Of a DNA stretch of 64,000 bases, positions 36,495-46,222 are shown in pieces. Numbering within the stretch: position 1 is the stretch's first letter; each line of letters opens with the position of its first letter. Source of the stretch: an uncultured Pelagibacteraceae bacterium (GTDB lineage Bacteria; Pseudomonadota; Alphaproteobacteria; Pelagibacterales; Pelagibacteraceae). The notes under the pieces are model-generated. The model made no database searches, was not told the DNA's origin, and saw only the letters and a program-made list of their open reading frames with translations. The stretch spans positions 1-64,000 of the forward strand of contig CACOGC010000003.1 in the NCBI GenBank assembly GCA_902626645.1, written 5' to 3'. Both the position numbers and the translations under genes were made by a program.

Positions 36495-37331
36495 ATGAGT
36501 TTAAATAAAGTTTATAAAAATTCAAATTTCATTTTAGTTGCTTTTGTCATTTTTCTTTTAATACAGGCATTCGACCAAAGTTTTGGTTGGGGAATGAATA
36601 AAATATATCCAGAAATTTACTTTACTACATTTGGTTCAAAACTCGAGGGATGGAATGTATTTATCTGGTTTGAAAATGGTTTAATTGAGACACTTCAAGT
36701 TATTATTCTATTAATAGCAATTTTGACACTTTTAAATTTATATCTATCTAAAAAAAAATTCTTAGGAACTGGTTTAGTAAAAGGATTCATAATAATTGAA
36801 ATAATTGGATTATCTTATTTTTTTTTTGAAGAAATAAGTTGGGGACAGCATTATTTTAATTTTGATACTCTAAGTATTTTCTTAAATGAAAACAATTTTT
36901 TTTTTAATCATCAAAAGGAAATGAACTTGCACAATACTTCTAGAATTTTTAACGAATTTCCAAGACTACTAGTAATGTTATGGTGTTCACTGTCTATTAT
37001 TATTTTACGATATTCAAAATTAATTAATTTTAAAGATTTAACAACAATTATAATGCCAAATGAAAAACTTATTTTTATTAGTTTTTTACTTCTTATATTT
37101 ATTTTACCAGATTTAATATTAACGAAATTAGGAATGGTTGATTTCTCAAAATTACATATTTATGAAAATGGTGTTTTTAAAGAGTTTAATATTAGTGCTA
37201 TTTTAGGTATTATTTTTTCGTTCAATTTTTTTAGATTATCAGAATTGCAGGAACTGCTTTTTGTATATTACTTTATGTGGCATTCATTATTTTTAAGAGA
37301 ATTATATTTTAATAGAACATATCTAAATTAA
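36495..37331 (+). CDS. Uncharacterised polytopic membrane protein
   Basis: A 278-residue protein from the ATG at 36495; the open frame begins at a TTG at 36441, but that would add an extra hydrophobic stretch read from a T-rich tract. About seven membrane helices are predicted. Visible features are SWGQHYFNFDTL with nearby FFFEEIS, and HNTSRIFNEFPRLL. I do not recognise the family. It stands alone between the tRNA and a LON-domain gene. Confidence 0.7.
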   Translation: MSLNKVYKNSNFILVAFVIFLLIQAFDQSFGWGMNKIYPEIYFTTFGSKLEGWNVFIWFENGLIETLQVIILLIAILTLLNLYLSKKKFLGTGLVKGFIIIEIIGLSYFFFEEISWGQHYFNFDTLSIFLNENNFFFNHQKEMNLHNTSRIFNEFPRLLVMLWCSLSIIILRYSKLINFKDLTTIIMPNEKLIFISFLLLIFILPDLILTKLGMVDFSKLHIYENGVFKEFNISAILGIIFSFNFFRLSELQELLFVYYFMWHSLFLRELYFNRTYLN

Positions 37332-37395
37332 AAAATTGATTATAGTGTGTCATTTTTTTTACATTAAGAAAATAAATTTATGATACATTTTTAGT

Positions 37396-38040
37396 ATGAA
37401 AAAAGCAGATTTACCAAAAACAATACCAATTTTTCCATTGAGTAATTTTATCATTTTTCCAAGAACTACTGTTCCATTAAATATATTTGAGCCAAGATAT
37501 ATCGATATGATTAATGATAGTATGAAATCAAACAAACTCATCGGAATGATACAACCTAAAAATTCAAAAAAAAGTGAGGTTGCACCTGAACTATATGACA
37601 TTGGGTGTATGGGCAAAATTACAAGCTTTAGGGAAAATGATAATGGTCAATTTTTGATAGAACTTAAAGGTATAATCAGATTTCAAAAAATAGATGAGGT
37701 AAAATCAAATAAAAAATACAGAGAATGTAATGTAGATTTTAATAATTTTTATGAGGATCTAAATTACCAAAATGAAAATCTAAAATTTTCTGATTTAAAA
37801 TTAATATTTAAAGACTTAAAAAATCTTTTTGAAAAACGTGGATTCATTATTAATTGGAAAGGATTAGAAAAACAAAGTTTAGATGAAACAATAAACGCTT
37901 TAGCGATGGCATCTCCTTTTACACTAGAAGAAAAACAAATTTTATTAGAGACCAAAAATTTAGAGCTTAGAAAAACTAAAATTTCAGAAATTTTAACTAC
38001 ATATTCTTTTGACAATTATAATAATACAACTGTTCAATAA
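37396..38040 (+). CDS. LON substrate-binding domain protein (Lon N-terminal-like)
   Basis: A 214-residue protein with only the LON N-terminal domain: PKTIPIFPLSNFIIFPRTTVPLNIFEPRYIDM at residues 7-38, then the beta-rich MGKITSF and ELKGIIRFQ. It lacks AAA and protease domains, so it is not Lon protease. Stand-alone LON-domain proteins are common in Alphaproteobacteria; their function is uncertain. It is convergent with the UbiH-like gene. Confidence 0.92.
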   Translation: MKKADLPKTIPIFPLSNFIIFPRTTVPLNIFEPRYIDMINDSMKSNKLIGMIQPKNSKKSEVAPELYDIGCMGKITSFRENDNGQFLIELKGIIRFQKIDEVKSNKKYRECNVDFNNFYEDLNYQNENLKFSDLKLIFKDLKNLFEKRGFIINWKGLEKQSLDETINALAMASPFTLEEKQILLETKNLELRKTKISEILTTYSFDNYNNTTVQ

Positions 38041-38042
38041 AA

Positions 38043-39113
38043 CTAAATTTCAAAACCTCTATCAGCTATATTTTTAAAAGATCTATTTAGAAACTTATTC
38101 CTTCCTATAAATCTCACTGATTTGCTAAGGATATTATTATTCGTCTTGCTTTCAAAATTAAAAAATTCGTATACGAAATCAATTCCATTAGAGAAAAGGT
38201 AGTTTTTATGTTTAGTCATATTTTGAAATTCTTCACAAATTGAATTATCTATCTCTAATCCATTCTTTAACTTAAGTTCAATTAAATTACCCAAATCTCG
38301 AATATCTCTTAAAGTCATATTGAAGCCCTGACCGGCTAAAGGATGAAGACGATGTAATACATCACCAAAAGCCAGAATATTTTTATGATAATAAGTTCTC
38401 AAATTCGAAGCTTTCAACTCAAAAAAGTTGCAAATACCAAAATTTGTAATTGAATATTTGGTATTATATTTTTTAATTAATTCTTTTAAATTAATATTTT
38501 TTTTACCTTTAATTGAATAAACAATAGAAGTCTCTATTTCTGATAATGGTAAAAATGCCAAGGGTCCATTTTTCGTAAATATTTGAGATGCTGTATTATT
38601 CTGAATTTTTTTGTGTTTTAAAATTGTAGTATACGCAAGACTATCGTATTTTTTTTTCAGACTTCTTGCAAAAAACTTTTTTGAAAAATAATTATCATTT
38701 TCACAATTAATTATTAAATTATATTTTTTCAAATTTGAAAGATTATAATCAAAATTTTGTTTAAATACACATAACTTATCTTTTCTTAAACTTTCGAGTA
38801 ATTTACTTTGTAATTGATTATTTCTAATTATTGCAAAAACAGTTTTATTATTATTTTCAAAATTTAAAATTTTTTCATTTCTTAGATTGTCTGAATAAAT
38901 TTCAATTTTTTTTATATCCCAGAATAATTTTTTGATATTTAATATTTCTTTATTAAAATACATCAGATTATCATTAGATATACCAATCGTTCGACTCCTA
39001 TTAAAATCTGATTTTTTTTTATTTAAAAAAATATCAATAGATAATCCTTTTTTAACTAAAGATTTTGCTAAACTTAATCCAGTTAATCCACCACCTAGAA
39101 TACAAAGTTTCAT
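38043..39113 (-). CDS. UbiH/UbiF/COQ6-family FAD-dependent monooxygenase
   Basis: A 356-residue flavoprotein from the ATG at 39113, which puts the dinucleotide-binding motif CILGGGLTGLSLA right at the N-terminus. An upstream ATG at 39134 adds seven residues. The second FAD motif GDVLHRLHPLAGQGFNMTLRD is present near residue 260. Members hydroxylate the ubiquinone ring; which position is modified cannot be read. It diverges from ftsK. Confidence 0.9.
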   Translation of the reverse strand: MKLCILGGGLTGLSLAKSLVKKGLSIDIFLNKKKSDFNRSRTIGISNDNLMYFNKEILNIKKLFWDIKKIEIYSDNLRNEKILNFENNNKTVFAIIRNNQLQSKLLESLRKDKLCVFKQNFDYNLSNLKKYNLIINCENDNYFSKKFFARSLKKKYDSLAYTTILKHKKIQNNTASQIFTKNGPLAFLPLSEIETSIVYSIKGKKNINLKELIKKYNTKYSITNFGICNFFELKASNLRTYYHKNILAFGDVLHRLHPLAGQGFNMTLRDIRDLGNLIELKLKNGLEIDNSICEEFQNMTKHKNYLFSNGIDFVYEFFNFESKTNNNILSKSVRFIGRNKFLNRSFKNIADRGFEI

Positions 39114-39144
39114 ATTAAATTTTAATTTTAACAATAAAAATTAG

Positions 39145-41262
39145 ATGATACAAAGTGGTAAATTTGATTCATCTGATATGGATATAAAAAAACTATCAAA
39201 CACAGCTCTAACATTCATTACAAATAGATTAATTGAAATTTTTGGTATTTGTGTCCTTTTAATGGGGTTTTTAATTTTAATTGCCTTAATTTCATACTCT
39301 CCAGAAGACCCAAATTTTATTTTCCCAGAAAATACTGTTGTAAAAAATGTTTTAGGTTATCAGGGAAGTGTTACTTCAGACTTTATTTTACAATCTATAG
39401 GTTTAATAGGTTACTTATTACCCATCACTTATATCTTTGCAGGTTTAAACATTTTTCGAAGAAAAGAAATCTTAGTTATCATAGAAAACACCTTTTTTGT
39501 AACAATTTATATATTCTTTGGGTCTTTGTTTTTTTCAAAATTTTACTCTGAAAATTTTACACTTTATATTAATGGTAGTGGTGGTTTTGTTGGAAATTAC
39601 CTTTCAGAAAACTTTTTAATTAATTTATTAAATAAATATGATAATTTTTTATATTATTTATTTCTACTACTAACTCTATTATTTTTCATTTTAAGTATAA
39701 ATTTTAGTTTAAAAAATTTTATTTCAATTGTTAAAAAAATATTAAATTATTTATTTAATAAAAACTATAAAAGTTATACGCATAAAGATGAACTCATAAA
39801 CGAATTTATTCCTCAAGATGAAATAAAAGATATAATACAAGAAGATTTACCCTTTATTAAAGCTGAAAATAATAGGTCTACAAAAACGAAATTTTCTCTC
39901 CCCTCCGTTGATTTGTTAAAAACTCCAACAAAAAAAGAAAGAGAAAATCTTAATAAAAATGAAAATAATAATCCAGAATTTTTAGAAAAAATTCTCTTAG
40001 ATTTTGGTGTTAATGGAAAGATTAAAAAGGTTAGTCACGGCCCAGTAGTTACTCTAAATGAATTTGAACCTGCAGCGGGTATCAAAGTTTCAAAAATAAT
40101 TAATCTATCTGATGATATTGCAAGAAATACAAGTTCAGAGTCAGCTCGTATAGCAACCATTCCAGGAAGTAATACCATAGGTATAGAACTTCCAAATTTA
40201 AATAGAGAGAACGTGTATCTCAGTGAAATTCTAGATAATTCAAACTTTAAAAAGAAAGAAATCAAATTACCTATTGCTCTAGGAAAAAATATTTCTGGTA
40301 CTCCAATAATCGGAGACTTGTCTTCAATGCCTCATTTGCTTATTGCTGGTACTACAGGCTCAGGAAAATCTGTTTGTATCAATACAATTATTTTGTCTCT
40401 TCTTTACAAGCATACTCCAGAAAGATGTAAATTTATTTTGATTGATCCTAAGATGTTAGAACTTTCTACTTATGAAGGTATCCCACACCTACTTTGCCCT
40501 GTTATTACTGAGGCTAAAAAGGCTGCCTCTGTTCTTGGTTGGGTGGTTAAAGAGATGGAGAGCAGATATAGACTAATGACCAAAGAAGGAGTGAGAAATA
40601 TTGACAGCTATAATTCAAAACATAAATTACCAATGCCCTACATAGTTGTGGTAGTTGATGAAATGTCTGATTTGATGTTGGTAGCAGGAAAAGAAATTGA
40701 AAATTATATTCAAAAATTATCACAAATGGCTAGAGCTGCTGGTATTCATATTATTATGGCCACTCAAAGACCTAGTGTTGATGTAATTACAGGTACAATT
40801 AAAGCAAATTTTCCAACCCGAATTTCTTTTCAAGTCACCTCTAAAATAGATAGTAGAACGATTCTAGGTGAACAAGGAGCTGAGCAATTGCTAGGAAAAG
40901 GAGATATGCTATATATGTCATCCGCGAATAGAATTGTACGAATTCATGCTCCATTTGTTTCAGATACTGAAATTGAAAAAATAAATAACTTTTTAAGATC
41001 GCAGGCAGAACCAGATTATGTAGATGAAATACTAAACTTCGCTGATGAAAAAGAATTTAATGAATCGAAAAATCAAGGAGAAAAAGATGAACTATATCAA
41101 ACTGCTGTTGAAATAATTAAAACAGAGGGAAAAGCTTCAACTTCATTTTTACAAAGAAAACTTCAAATTGGATATAATCGAGCTGCAAGAATTATTGACA
41201 TGATGGAATCCGAGGGAATAGTGAGTAAAGCAAATCATGTTGGAAAAAGAGATGTTCTTTAA
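39145..41262 (+). CDS. ftsK: DNA translocase FtsK
   Basis: A 705-residue protein. Four membrane helices occupy about residues 25-195, a short linker follows (far shorter than in E. coli), then the alpha/beta motor with Walker A GTTGSGKS near 405 and Walker B VVVVDEMSDLM near 500. A C-terminal winged-helix gamma domain (QRKLQIGYNRAARIIDMME) is expected to read KOPS-like sites. It coordinates chromosome dimer resolution with division. lolA follows with a one-base overlap. Confidence 0.97.
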   Translation: MIQSGKFDSSDMDIKKLSNTALTFITNRLIEIFGICVLLMGFLILIALISYSPEDPNFIFPENTVVKNVLGYQGSVTSDFILQSIGLIGYLLPITYIFAGLNIFRRKEILVIIENTFFVTIYIFFGSLFFSKFYSENFTLYINGSGGFVGNYLSENFLINLLNKYDNFLYYLFLLLTLLFFILSINFSLKNFISIVKKILNYLFNKNYKSYTHKDELINEFIPQDEIKDIIQEDLPFIKAENNRSTKTKFSLPSVDLLKTPTKKERENLNKNENNNPEFLEKILLDFGVNGKIKKVSHGPVVTLNEFEPAAGIKVSKIINLSDDIARNTSSESARIATIPGSNTIGIELPNLNRENVYLSEILDNSNFKKKEIKLPIALGKNISGTPIIGDLSSMPHLLIAGTTGSGKSVCINTIILSLLYKHTPERCKFILIDPKMLELSTYEGIPHLLCPVITEAKKAASVLGWVVKEMESRYRLMTKEGVRNIDSYNSKHKLPMPYIVVVVDEMSDLMLVAGKEIENYIQKLSQMARAAGIHIIMATQRPSVDVITGTIKANFPTRISFQVTSKIDSRTILGEQGAEQLLGKGDMLYMSSANRIVRIHAPFVSDTEIEKINNFLRSQAEPDYVDEILNFADEKEFNESKNQGEKDELYQTAVEIIKTEGKASTSFLQRKLQIGYNRAARIIDMMESEGIVSKANHVGKRDVL

Positions 41263-41810
41263 TGAAAAAATTACTTTTTATCATAATTTATCTATTAGTA
41301 ATTTCTGATCTCTCAGCATCAATAAAAGAAAATATAATTAAGAAGTTCACAGATATTGAAAATGTTTCATTCGACTTTGAACAAAATATTAACGGCAAGA
41401 TTGAAAATGGTAATTGTATAATTGAATATCCAAAAAAAATTTATTGTAAATACAATTTAGGTAATCAGAAGGTTTTGGTTGCAGATGGAAAATCACTAGT
41501 CATTAAAACATTAAGTAGTTATTACTTTTATCCACTTGAAAAAACACCTCTGGATACTATTCTCAATAAAGAATATTTGTTAAAAAAAATAAAAAATTTA
41601 GACCAAAGAGAAGTGAGTGACGATTTTGTAAACTTCAATTTCATAGAAAATGAAAATGAGATAAATCTATTTTTTGATAAAAAAACTTATAATTTAATTG
41701 GATGGCAAACAGTCGATATTTATCAAAATGTGAGTATTACCTATCTTTCCTCAATTAAAAGAAATCAAAAATTAAAAAAGGGAATATTTAAACTTCCAAA
41801 ACAAAACTAA
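41262..41810 (+). CDS. lolA: Outer-membrane lipoprotein carrier LolA-like protein
   Basis: A 182-residue secreted protein with an N-terminal signal peptide (cleavage near SDLSA). NVSFDFEQNINGKIENGNCIIEYPKKIYCKYN fits the start of the LolA half-barrel. LolA ferries lipoproteins from inner to outer membrane. Coupling to ftsK is the classic proteobacterial arrangement and supports the call. It lies one base from the convergent acetyltransferase gene. Confidence 0.92.
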   Translation: MKKLLFIIIYLLVISDLSASIKENIIKKFTDIENVSFDFEQNINGKIENGNCIIEYPKKIYCKYNLGNQKVLVADGKSLVIKTLSSYYFYPLEKTPLDTILNKEYLLKKIKNLDQREVSDDFVNFNFIENENEINLFFDKKTYNLIGWQTVDIYQNVSITYLSSIKRNQKLKKGIFKLPKQN

Positions 41811-41811
41811 C

Positions 41812-42315
41812 TTAAATAAACACTGTCTCAGTTTTAAAGATCTTCATACCTCTCGCAATATAATTATTTAACGCATTTTTATGATCTAATGAACATGTGT
41901 GGACCCAAACTCTTTTAGGTTTTTCTTTAAAAGAATTTTTGATAGCTGATGATAATAAATATGAACCTAATCTTTTATTTTGATATTCTTCCAATATACC
42001 AAAATAGGCTATCTCAATTTCATTTTTATCTGTATGTAAAAATAATTCAAAATAACCTGCTAATTCATCTTTATCCTTTAATACATATGTTTTAACTCTT
42101 TTATCAGTAACATAGTCTAACCATTGTTTTTCATTCCATACTAATCGATCTACCCAATGATGACTTTTGCCAATATTTTTGTAAAAAAATTTGTTTAATT
42201 GAAAATCAACTGGATCTACAAAATTTATTGAATAATTATCTGGTAAATTTGAAGAATCTTTTAAATCTTCCAAATAACATATTTCTAAATAATTTCTCTC
42301 AACTTTTTTATTCAC
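41812..42315 (-). CDS. GNAT family acetyltransferase
   Basis: A 167-residue protein. The acetyl-CoA-binding motif is seen as YQNKRLGSYLLSSAIKNSF (about residues 114-132), preceded by ELAGYFELFLH and AYFGIL strands, and followed by VWVHTCSLDHKNALNNYIARGM. The substrate is unknown. It is coupled to the HIT-family gene by a four-base overlap. Confidence 0.9.
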   Translation of the reverse strand: MNKKVERNYLEICYLEDLKDSSNLPDNYSINFVDPVDFQLNKFFYKNIGKSHHWVDRLVWNEKQWLDYVTDKRVKTYVLKDKDELAGYFELFLHTDKNEIEIAYFGILEEYQNKRLGSYLLSSAIKNSFKEKPKRVWVHTCSLDHKNALNNYIARGMKIFKTETVFI

Positions 42316-42677
42316 TGCACCATCTTACCAACTGGTTCGCCCCCAAATAAGTGAAAATGAAGATGGGGCACTTCTTGACCACCATGCTCATTAATATTTG
42401 CTAATGCTCTGTATCCTTTACCTGTATCAACCGAAATACCAAGTTTCTTTGCTACTATATTAATACCTTTTAATAATCCTACCATCTCGTCTGATGAAGC
42501 TTTATTACTGAAATCATCTAAATCTATGTATTTTCCTTTTGGAATTACTAGTACGTGAATTTTTTTTTGAGGATTTATATCGTGAAAAGATAAAACGAAC
42601 TCATCTTCGTAAATTTTTTTACAAGGAATTTCACCTCTTAAAATTTTTGCAAAAATATTATTATCATCATATGTCAT
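42312..42677 (-). CDS. HIT family protein (HinT-like nucleotide hydrolase)
   Basis: A 121-residue protein with the histidine triad HLHFHLF (H105, H107, H109) and the upstream conserved FAKILRGEIPCKKIYED. It likely hydrolyses purine nucleoside phosphoramidates. Location behind hisE is common in Alphaproteobacteria. It overlaps the preceding membrane-anchored protein by one base. Confidence 0.95.
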   Translation of the reverse strand: MTYDDNNIFAKILRGEIPCKKIYEDEFVLSFHDINPQKKIHVLVIPKGKYIDLDDFSNKASSDEMVGLLKGINIVAKKLGISVDTGKGYRALANINEHGGQEVPHLHFHLFGGEPVGKMVQ

Positions 42678-43018
42678 TATAAAACTTTGAGCTCTTCATT
42701 TATGCTGATTATTTTTCCACCTCTTAAATTGGCATCAACTACAGCACATTCATAATAGGCAAAAGATGTTTCTTCTGCTATTTGTTTCATTTCTAGACAT
42801 TTAGACTCATTTTTAACCAATAAATGTTCAGTTAATTTTGGAGGATCACCTAAATACATCATCAGAGCTATAACCTCTCCTTGTCTCTCAAAATCTGATT
42901 TTTCCTCTAACTCAGTTACTCTATCTGAAACTCCAATTTCAAAATTTGTAAAAGCAACATAACCTTTATAAAAAACAAAACCTAATATTAAAAAAAATAC
43001 TATCTTAATCTTGCTCAT
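42677..43018 (-). CDS. Uncharacterised membrane-anchored protein
   Basis: A 113-residue protein with one N-terminal helix (residues 5-21, possibly an uncleaved signal) and a small domain with two conserved-looking cysteines (C83, C96) separated by 12 residues, consistent with a periplasmic disulphide. I do not recognise the family. It is embedded in the his transcription unit, six bases after hisE. Confidence 0.65.
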   Translation of the reverse strand: MSKIKIVFFLILGFVFYKGYVAFTNFEIGVSDRVTELEEKSDFERQGEVIALMMYLGDPPKLTEHLLVKNESKCLEMKQIAEETSFAYYECAVVDANLRGGKIISINEELKVL

Positions 43019-43024
43019 TAACTT

Positions 43025-43297
43025 TTATTTTTTTCTATTTTCTAACTCAATCTCAATATCTTCAATTTTAATGTTATTTGCTTCTAGATAAATTATCAAA
43101 TGATAAAATACATCAGCAGCTTCATGTATTTTATTAGTATCTTTGTCTACAGCCTCGATTAATTCATTTATTTCCTCTAAAACTTTTGATTTGCTTAGCG
43201 ATTTATCTGATAATAATTTATTGGTATATGATCCATCGACTGGACTTTTTTTTCTTTCGCGCGCAAGTTTGAACAAATTTTCTAGTGTGTTTAACAT
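43025..43297 (-). CDS. hisE: Phosphoribosyl-ATP pyrophosphatase
   Basis: A 90-residue all-alpha enzyme of histidine biosynthesis. SYTNKLLSDKSLSKSKVLEEINELIEAV and EAADVFYHLIIYLEANNI hold the acidic residues of the MazG-like metal site. Shorter than many HisE proteins but complete. It follows hisF by one base. Confidence 0.94.
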   Translation of the reverse strand: MLNTLENLFKLARERKKSPVDGSYTNKLLSDKSLSKSKVLEEINELIEAVDKDTNKIHEAADVFYHLIIYLEANNIKIEDIEIELENRKK

Positions 43298-43298
43298 T

Positions 43299-44054
43299 CT
43301 AAATTCTAACAGGAATTCCTTTTGAGTCCAAATATTCCTTAGCTTCTTTTACAGAATGTTTTCCATAGTGAAATATTGATGCTGCCAAAACTGCACTAGC
43401 ATTTCCTAATTTAATACCATCAACCAAATGATCTAAGTTACCAACGCCTCCTGATGCAATTAAAGGTATATTTACATTTGATGAAATATTATTCATTAAT
43501 TCAACGTCATAACCTATTTGTGTTCCATCTCTATCCATAGAGGTTACGAGTAATTCTCCTGCCCCGCTATCTTCCATTTTTTTGGCATACTCTAAAGCAT
43601 CAAGACCACTATTGTTTCTACCTCCATGGGTAAATATTTCCCACTTGTCTCCATTTTTTTTTGCATCAATTGCAACAACAATACATTGTGAACCAAACTT
43701 TTTTGAACTTTCTAATACAACTTTTGGATTTTCAACAGCTGCAGTATTAATAGATACTTTATCTGCACCACAATTTAATAATTTATTGATATCATCTATA
43801 CTTCTTACTCCTCCACCAACAGTTAATGGAACAAAGCATTTTTTTGATGTTCTCTCAACAACATCATAAATTGTATCTCTATTTTCATTTGAAGCAGTAA
43901 TATCTAAAAAACATATTTCATCTGCTCCTCCATCGGAATAAATTTTAGCTTGTTCAACTGGATCCCCAGCGTCTTTCAAATCAACGAAATTAATACCTTT
44001 AACTACACGTCCATTCTTGACATCTAAACAAGGAATAATTCTATTTTTAAGCAT
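43299..44054 (-). CDS. hisF: Imidazole glycerol phosphate synthase cyclase subunit
   Basis: A 251-residue TIM barrel. The catalytic aspartates sit in [14 protein letters not shown] (D11) and [13 protein letters not shown]. Pattern [13 protein letters not shown] and [12 protein letters not shown] are the phosphate-binding loops. It receives ammonia from HisH to make IGP and AICAR. It overlaps hisA by eight bases. Confidence 0.98.
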   Translation of the reverse strand: MLKNRIIPCLDVKNGRVVKGINFVDLKDAGDPVEQAKIYSDGGADEICFLDITASNENRDTIYDVVERTSKKCFVPLTVGGGVRSIDDINKLLNCGADKVSINTAAVENPKVVLESSKKFGSQCIVVAIDAKKNGDKWEIFTHGGRNNSGLDALEYAKKMEDSGAGELLVTSMDRDGTQIGYDVELMNNISSNVNIPLIASGGVGNLDHLVDGIKLGNASAVLAASIFHYGKHSVKEAKEYLDSKGIPVRI

Positions 44055-44763
44055 CTTCTTTTACCAGTTCCTCTAACTTTATATCTCCATCATAAATAGC
44101 TTTACCAACAATTATACCCTCAATATTTTTTAAAGTTTTAGCTTTTTTAATGTCATCTATTGATGACACACCACCTGAAATAATCACAGGACAATTTGAT
44201 TTCTCCGCAATTTTTGATGTCTCTTCAAAATTTGGGCTTTGTTTCATACCATCTCGGTTGATATCTGTATAAATCAATCTGCTAACACCATAACCATTTA
44301 CCTCTTTTAAATAATCTAGAGTTAATTGATTGGAATTTTCCTGCCAACCGGACACTGATAGATATCCATCTTTAGCATCCAAGCCTAAGGCTATTTTGTT
44401 TGGAAATTTTTTGCATGCTTCTTTTAAAAAATTTTTATCTTTTATTGCAGCACTACCTAAGATTACTTTGTCAACTCCAGCATCAGTATACTTTTGAATA
44501 CTTTCAAAGTTTCTAACGCCTCCACCAACCTCGATTTTGAGGTCAAATTTACTTACTATATTTTGAATAATATCTAAATTAGTAGTTTCACCAGTTAAAG
44601 CTCCATCCAAATCAACTATGTGCAAATTTTTAAAACCGTGATCTTTATATTTACCAGCTTGTTCAACTGGAGACATTTCATACTCAGTTTTATTATCAAA
44701 ATCTCCTTTAATTAACCTCACGCACTTTTTATCTTTGATATCAATTGCGGGAAATATCTTCAT
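44047..44763 (-). CDS. hisA: ProFAR isomerase
   Basis: A 238-residue TIM barrel related to His[20 protein letters not shown] starts the protein with the catalytic D8, and [16 protein letters not shown] carries the second. [11 protein letters not shown] and [11 protein letters not shown] bind phosphate. It isomerises ProFAR in histidine biosynthesis. Its ATG overlaps the stop of a small lipoprotein gene (ATGA). Confidence 0.97.
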   Translation of the reverse strand: MKIFPAIDIKDKKCVRLIKGDFDNKTEYEMSPVEQAGKYKDHGFKNLHIVDLDGALTGETTNLDIIQNIVSKFDLKIEVGGGVRNFESIQKYTDAGVDKVILGSAAIKDKNFLKEACKKFPNKIALGLDAKDGYLSVSGWQENSNQLTLDYLKEVNGYGVSRLIYTDINRDGMKQSPNFEETSKIAEKSNCPVIISGGVSSIDDIKKAKTLKNIEGIIVGKAIYDGDIKLEELVKEDA

Positions 44764-44903
44764 TTATTGGTTTTTAAATTAGGTTCAATTGAAATTGTGA
44801 ATTCTTTTGTCGTGTTTTTTTTCTCTACTTTTTCAACATTTTGAATGTTTTGACATGAAGTAAGAAAGATATAACAAAAAATTATTATTAAAAATTTATT
44901 CAT
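44760..44903 (-). CDS. Small predicted lipoprotein inside the his operon
   Basis: A 47-residue frame, too short for usual cut-offs. It begins MNKFLIIIFCYIFLTSCQN, a signal peptide with lipobox LTSC (C17), followed by a Lys/Glu/Asn-rich 30-residue mature part. The TGA stop overlaps the hisA ATG by four bases and the start lies five bases after the hisH stop, so it fits precisely between two his genes. Function unknown; outer- or inner-membrane lipid anchoring is inferred from the lipobox. Confidence 0.7.
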   Translation of the reverse strand: MNKFLIIIFCYIFLTSCQNIQNVEKVEKKNTTKEFTISIEPNLKTNK

Positions 44904-44908
44904 TAAAT

Positions 44909-45535
44909 CTAAATATTTATAAAATTATCAATTATTTTGAGCCCCAATTTATCACTTTTTTCTGGATGAAATTGTGTTCCAAAGATATTTTCTTTTTCAA
45001 CAGAACAAACAATATTTGTCGAATAATCTGTTGTTGCTGAAATTACATTTTTATCATTTGGTAAAAATTCATAACTGTGCACAAAATACATATGTGAATT
45101 ATTTTCTATATTTTCAAAAACCTTACTTTTTTTTACAATATTAATCTGGTTCCAACCAATATGAGGAAGTTTATATTTGCCATTTTGATTATCTATTTTT
45201 GAAACTTTTCCTGATATCCAACCTAAACCTTTAGTTTCAGTTTCCTCATAGCCAATATCTGCAAACATTTGTAAACCAACACAAATTCCAAGAAGTGGTT
45301 TTTTATTATTTATTGCAAATTCATTTAAAGCTTCTGTAAGACCATTAATTTTATTTAGAGCTTCTACACAACTTTTAAATGAGCCCTGCCCTGGTAAAAC
45401 TACTTTGTCACTAGACTTAATTTTATTTAAATCAGCAGTAACCTCAATATTTACCTTATCTTTCGCAACTTCTTTAAATGAGTTTATCACCGAGCTTATA
45501 TTACCCGAATTATAATCAACGATAGTAACTTTCAT
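44909..45535 (-). CDS. hisH: Imidazole glycerol phosphate synthase glutaminase subunit
   Basis: A 208-residue class I glutamine amidotransferase. VDYNSGNISSV at the N-terminus, nucleophile elbow LLGICVGLQMF (C85 region) and GTQFHPEKS with His and Glu complete the triad. It supplies ammonia to HisF. It lies five bases from hisB and from the small lipoprotein gene on either side. Confidence 0.97.
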   Translation of the reverse strand: MKVTIVDYNSGNISSVINSFKEVAKDKVNIEVTADLNKIKSSDKVVLPGQGSFKSCVEALNKINGLTEALNEFAINNKKPLLGICVGLQMFADIGYEETETKGLGWISGKVSKIDNQNGKYKLPHIGWNQINIVKKSKVFENIENNSHMYFVHSYEFLPNDKNVISATTDYSTNIVCSVEKENIFGTQFHPEKSDKLGLKIIDNFINI

Positions 45536-45540
45536 TAATT

Positions 45541-46131
45541 TTATAATGAGCCTTTAGTAGACGGAATTGATTTACTATTCCTAGGATCTATCTCTAATGC
45601 AGCTCTTAATGATCTTGCTAATCCCTTAAAACAAGATTCAATGATATGGTGGCTATTATCACCATAAATGTTTTCTACGTGCAAAGTAATTCCTGCTGCT
45701 TGAGAAAAGGCCTGAAACCACTCTTTAAAAAGTTCTGTGTCCATCTCGCCGAGCTTTTCAACTTTTAAATTTACTTTCCAAATTAAATAAGGTCTGTTTG
45801 ATATATCAATTGCAACACGTGATAAAGTTTCATCCATAGGTATCATTGCATGTGCATATCTTCTTATACCAACAGATTTTTTTAATGCCTTTTTTAAAGC
45901 CTCACCAATTGCTATGCCAGTGTCCTCAGTAGTATGATGAAGATCAATATGAGTATCTCCTTTTGCTTTTATACTCATGTCGATTGATGAATGCTTAGAT
46001 AACTGCTCAAGCATGTGATTAAGAAATCCTATCCCGGTATCGATCTTATATTTACCTTTACCATCAATGTTGAGATCAACACTTATACTGGTCTCTTTTG
46101 TTTTTCGACTAATTTTACCTTTACGCTTCAT
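45541..46131 (-). CDS. hisB: Imidazoleglycerol-phosphate dehydratase
   Basis: A 196-residue enzyme with the paired metal-binding motifs [13 protein letters not shown] with [17 protein letters not shown], and NNPYLIW-like plus [19 protein letters not shown] near the C-terminus. It is the monofunctional type, without a phosphatase domain. First gene of the minus-strand his unit; its promoter lies in the 91-base gap shared with hslV. Confidence 0.97.
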   Translation of the reverse strand: MKRKGKISRKTKETSISVDLNIDGKGKYKIDTGIGFLNHMLEQLSKHSSIDMSIKAKGDTHIDLHHTTEDTGIAIGEALKKALKKSVGIRRYAHAMIPMDETLSRVAIDISNRPYLIWKVNLKVEKLGEMDTELFKEWFQAFSQAAGITLHVENIYGDNSHHIIESCFKGLARSLRAALEIDPRNSKSIPSTKGSL

Positions 46132-46187
46132 AATTAAAAAGAGGTATACATATATTATCCAATTATGGCAATAATACTAAACCTGGG

Positions 46188-46215
46188 CTTGAACTATTAG
46201 ATTTAGTATCCATTT
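46188..46215 (+). promoter_or_regulatory. Candidate RpoH (heat-shock sigma) promoter of hslVU
   Basis: CTTGAAC (46188-46194), 13 bases, then ATCCATTT (46208-46215) fits the sigma-32 consensus CTTGAAA N13-15 CCCCATNT at 12 of 15 scored positions. The predicted transcription start falls on or next to the hslV ATG (46223), so the mRNA could be leaderless. Heat-shock control of hslVU is well established in other proteobacteria. Confidence 0.5.
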
Positions 46216-46222
46216 ATAAGCT

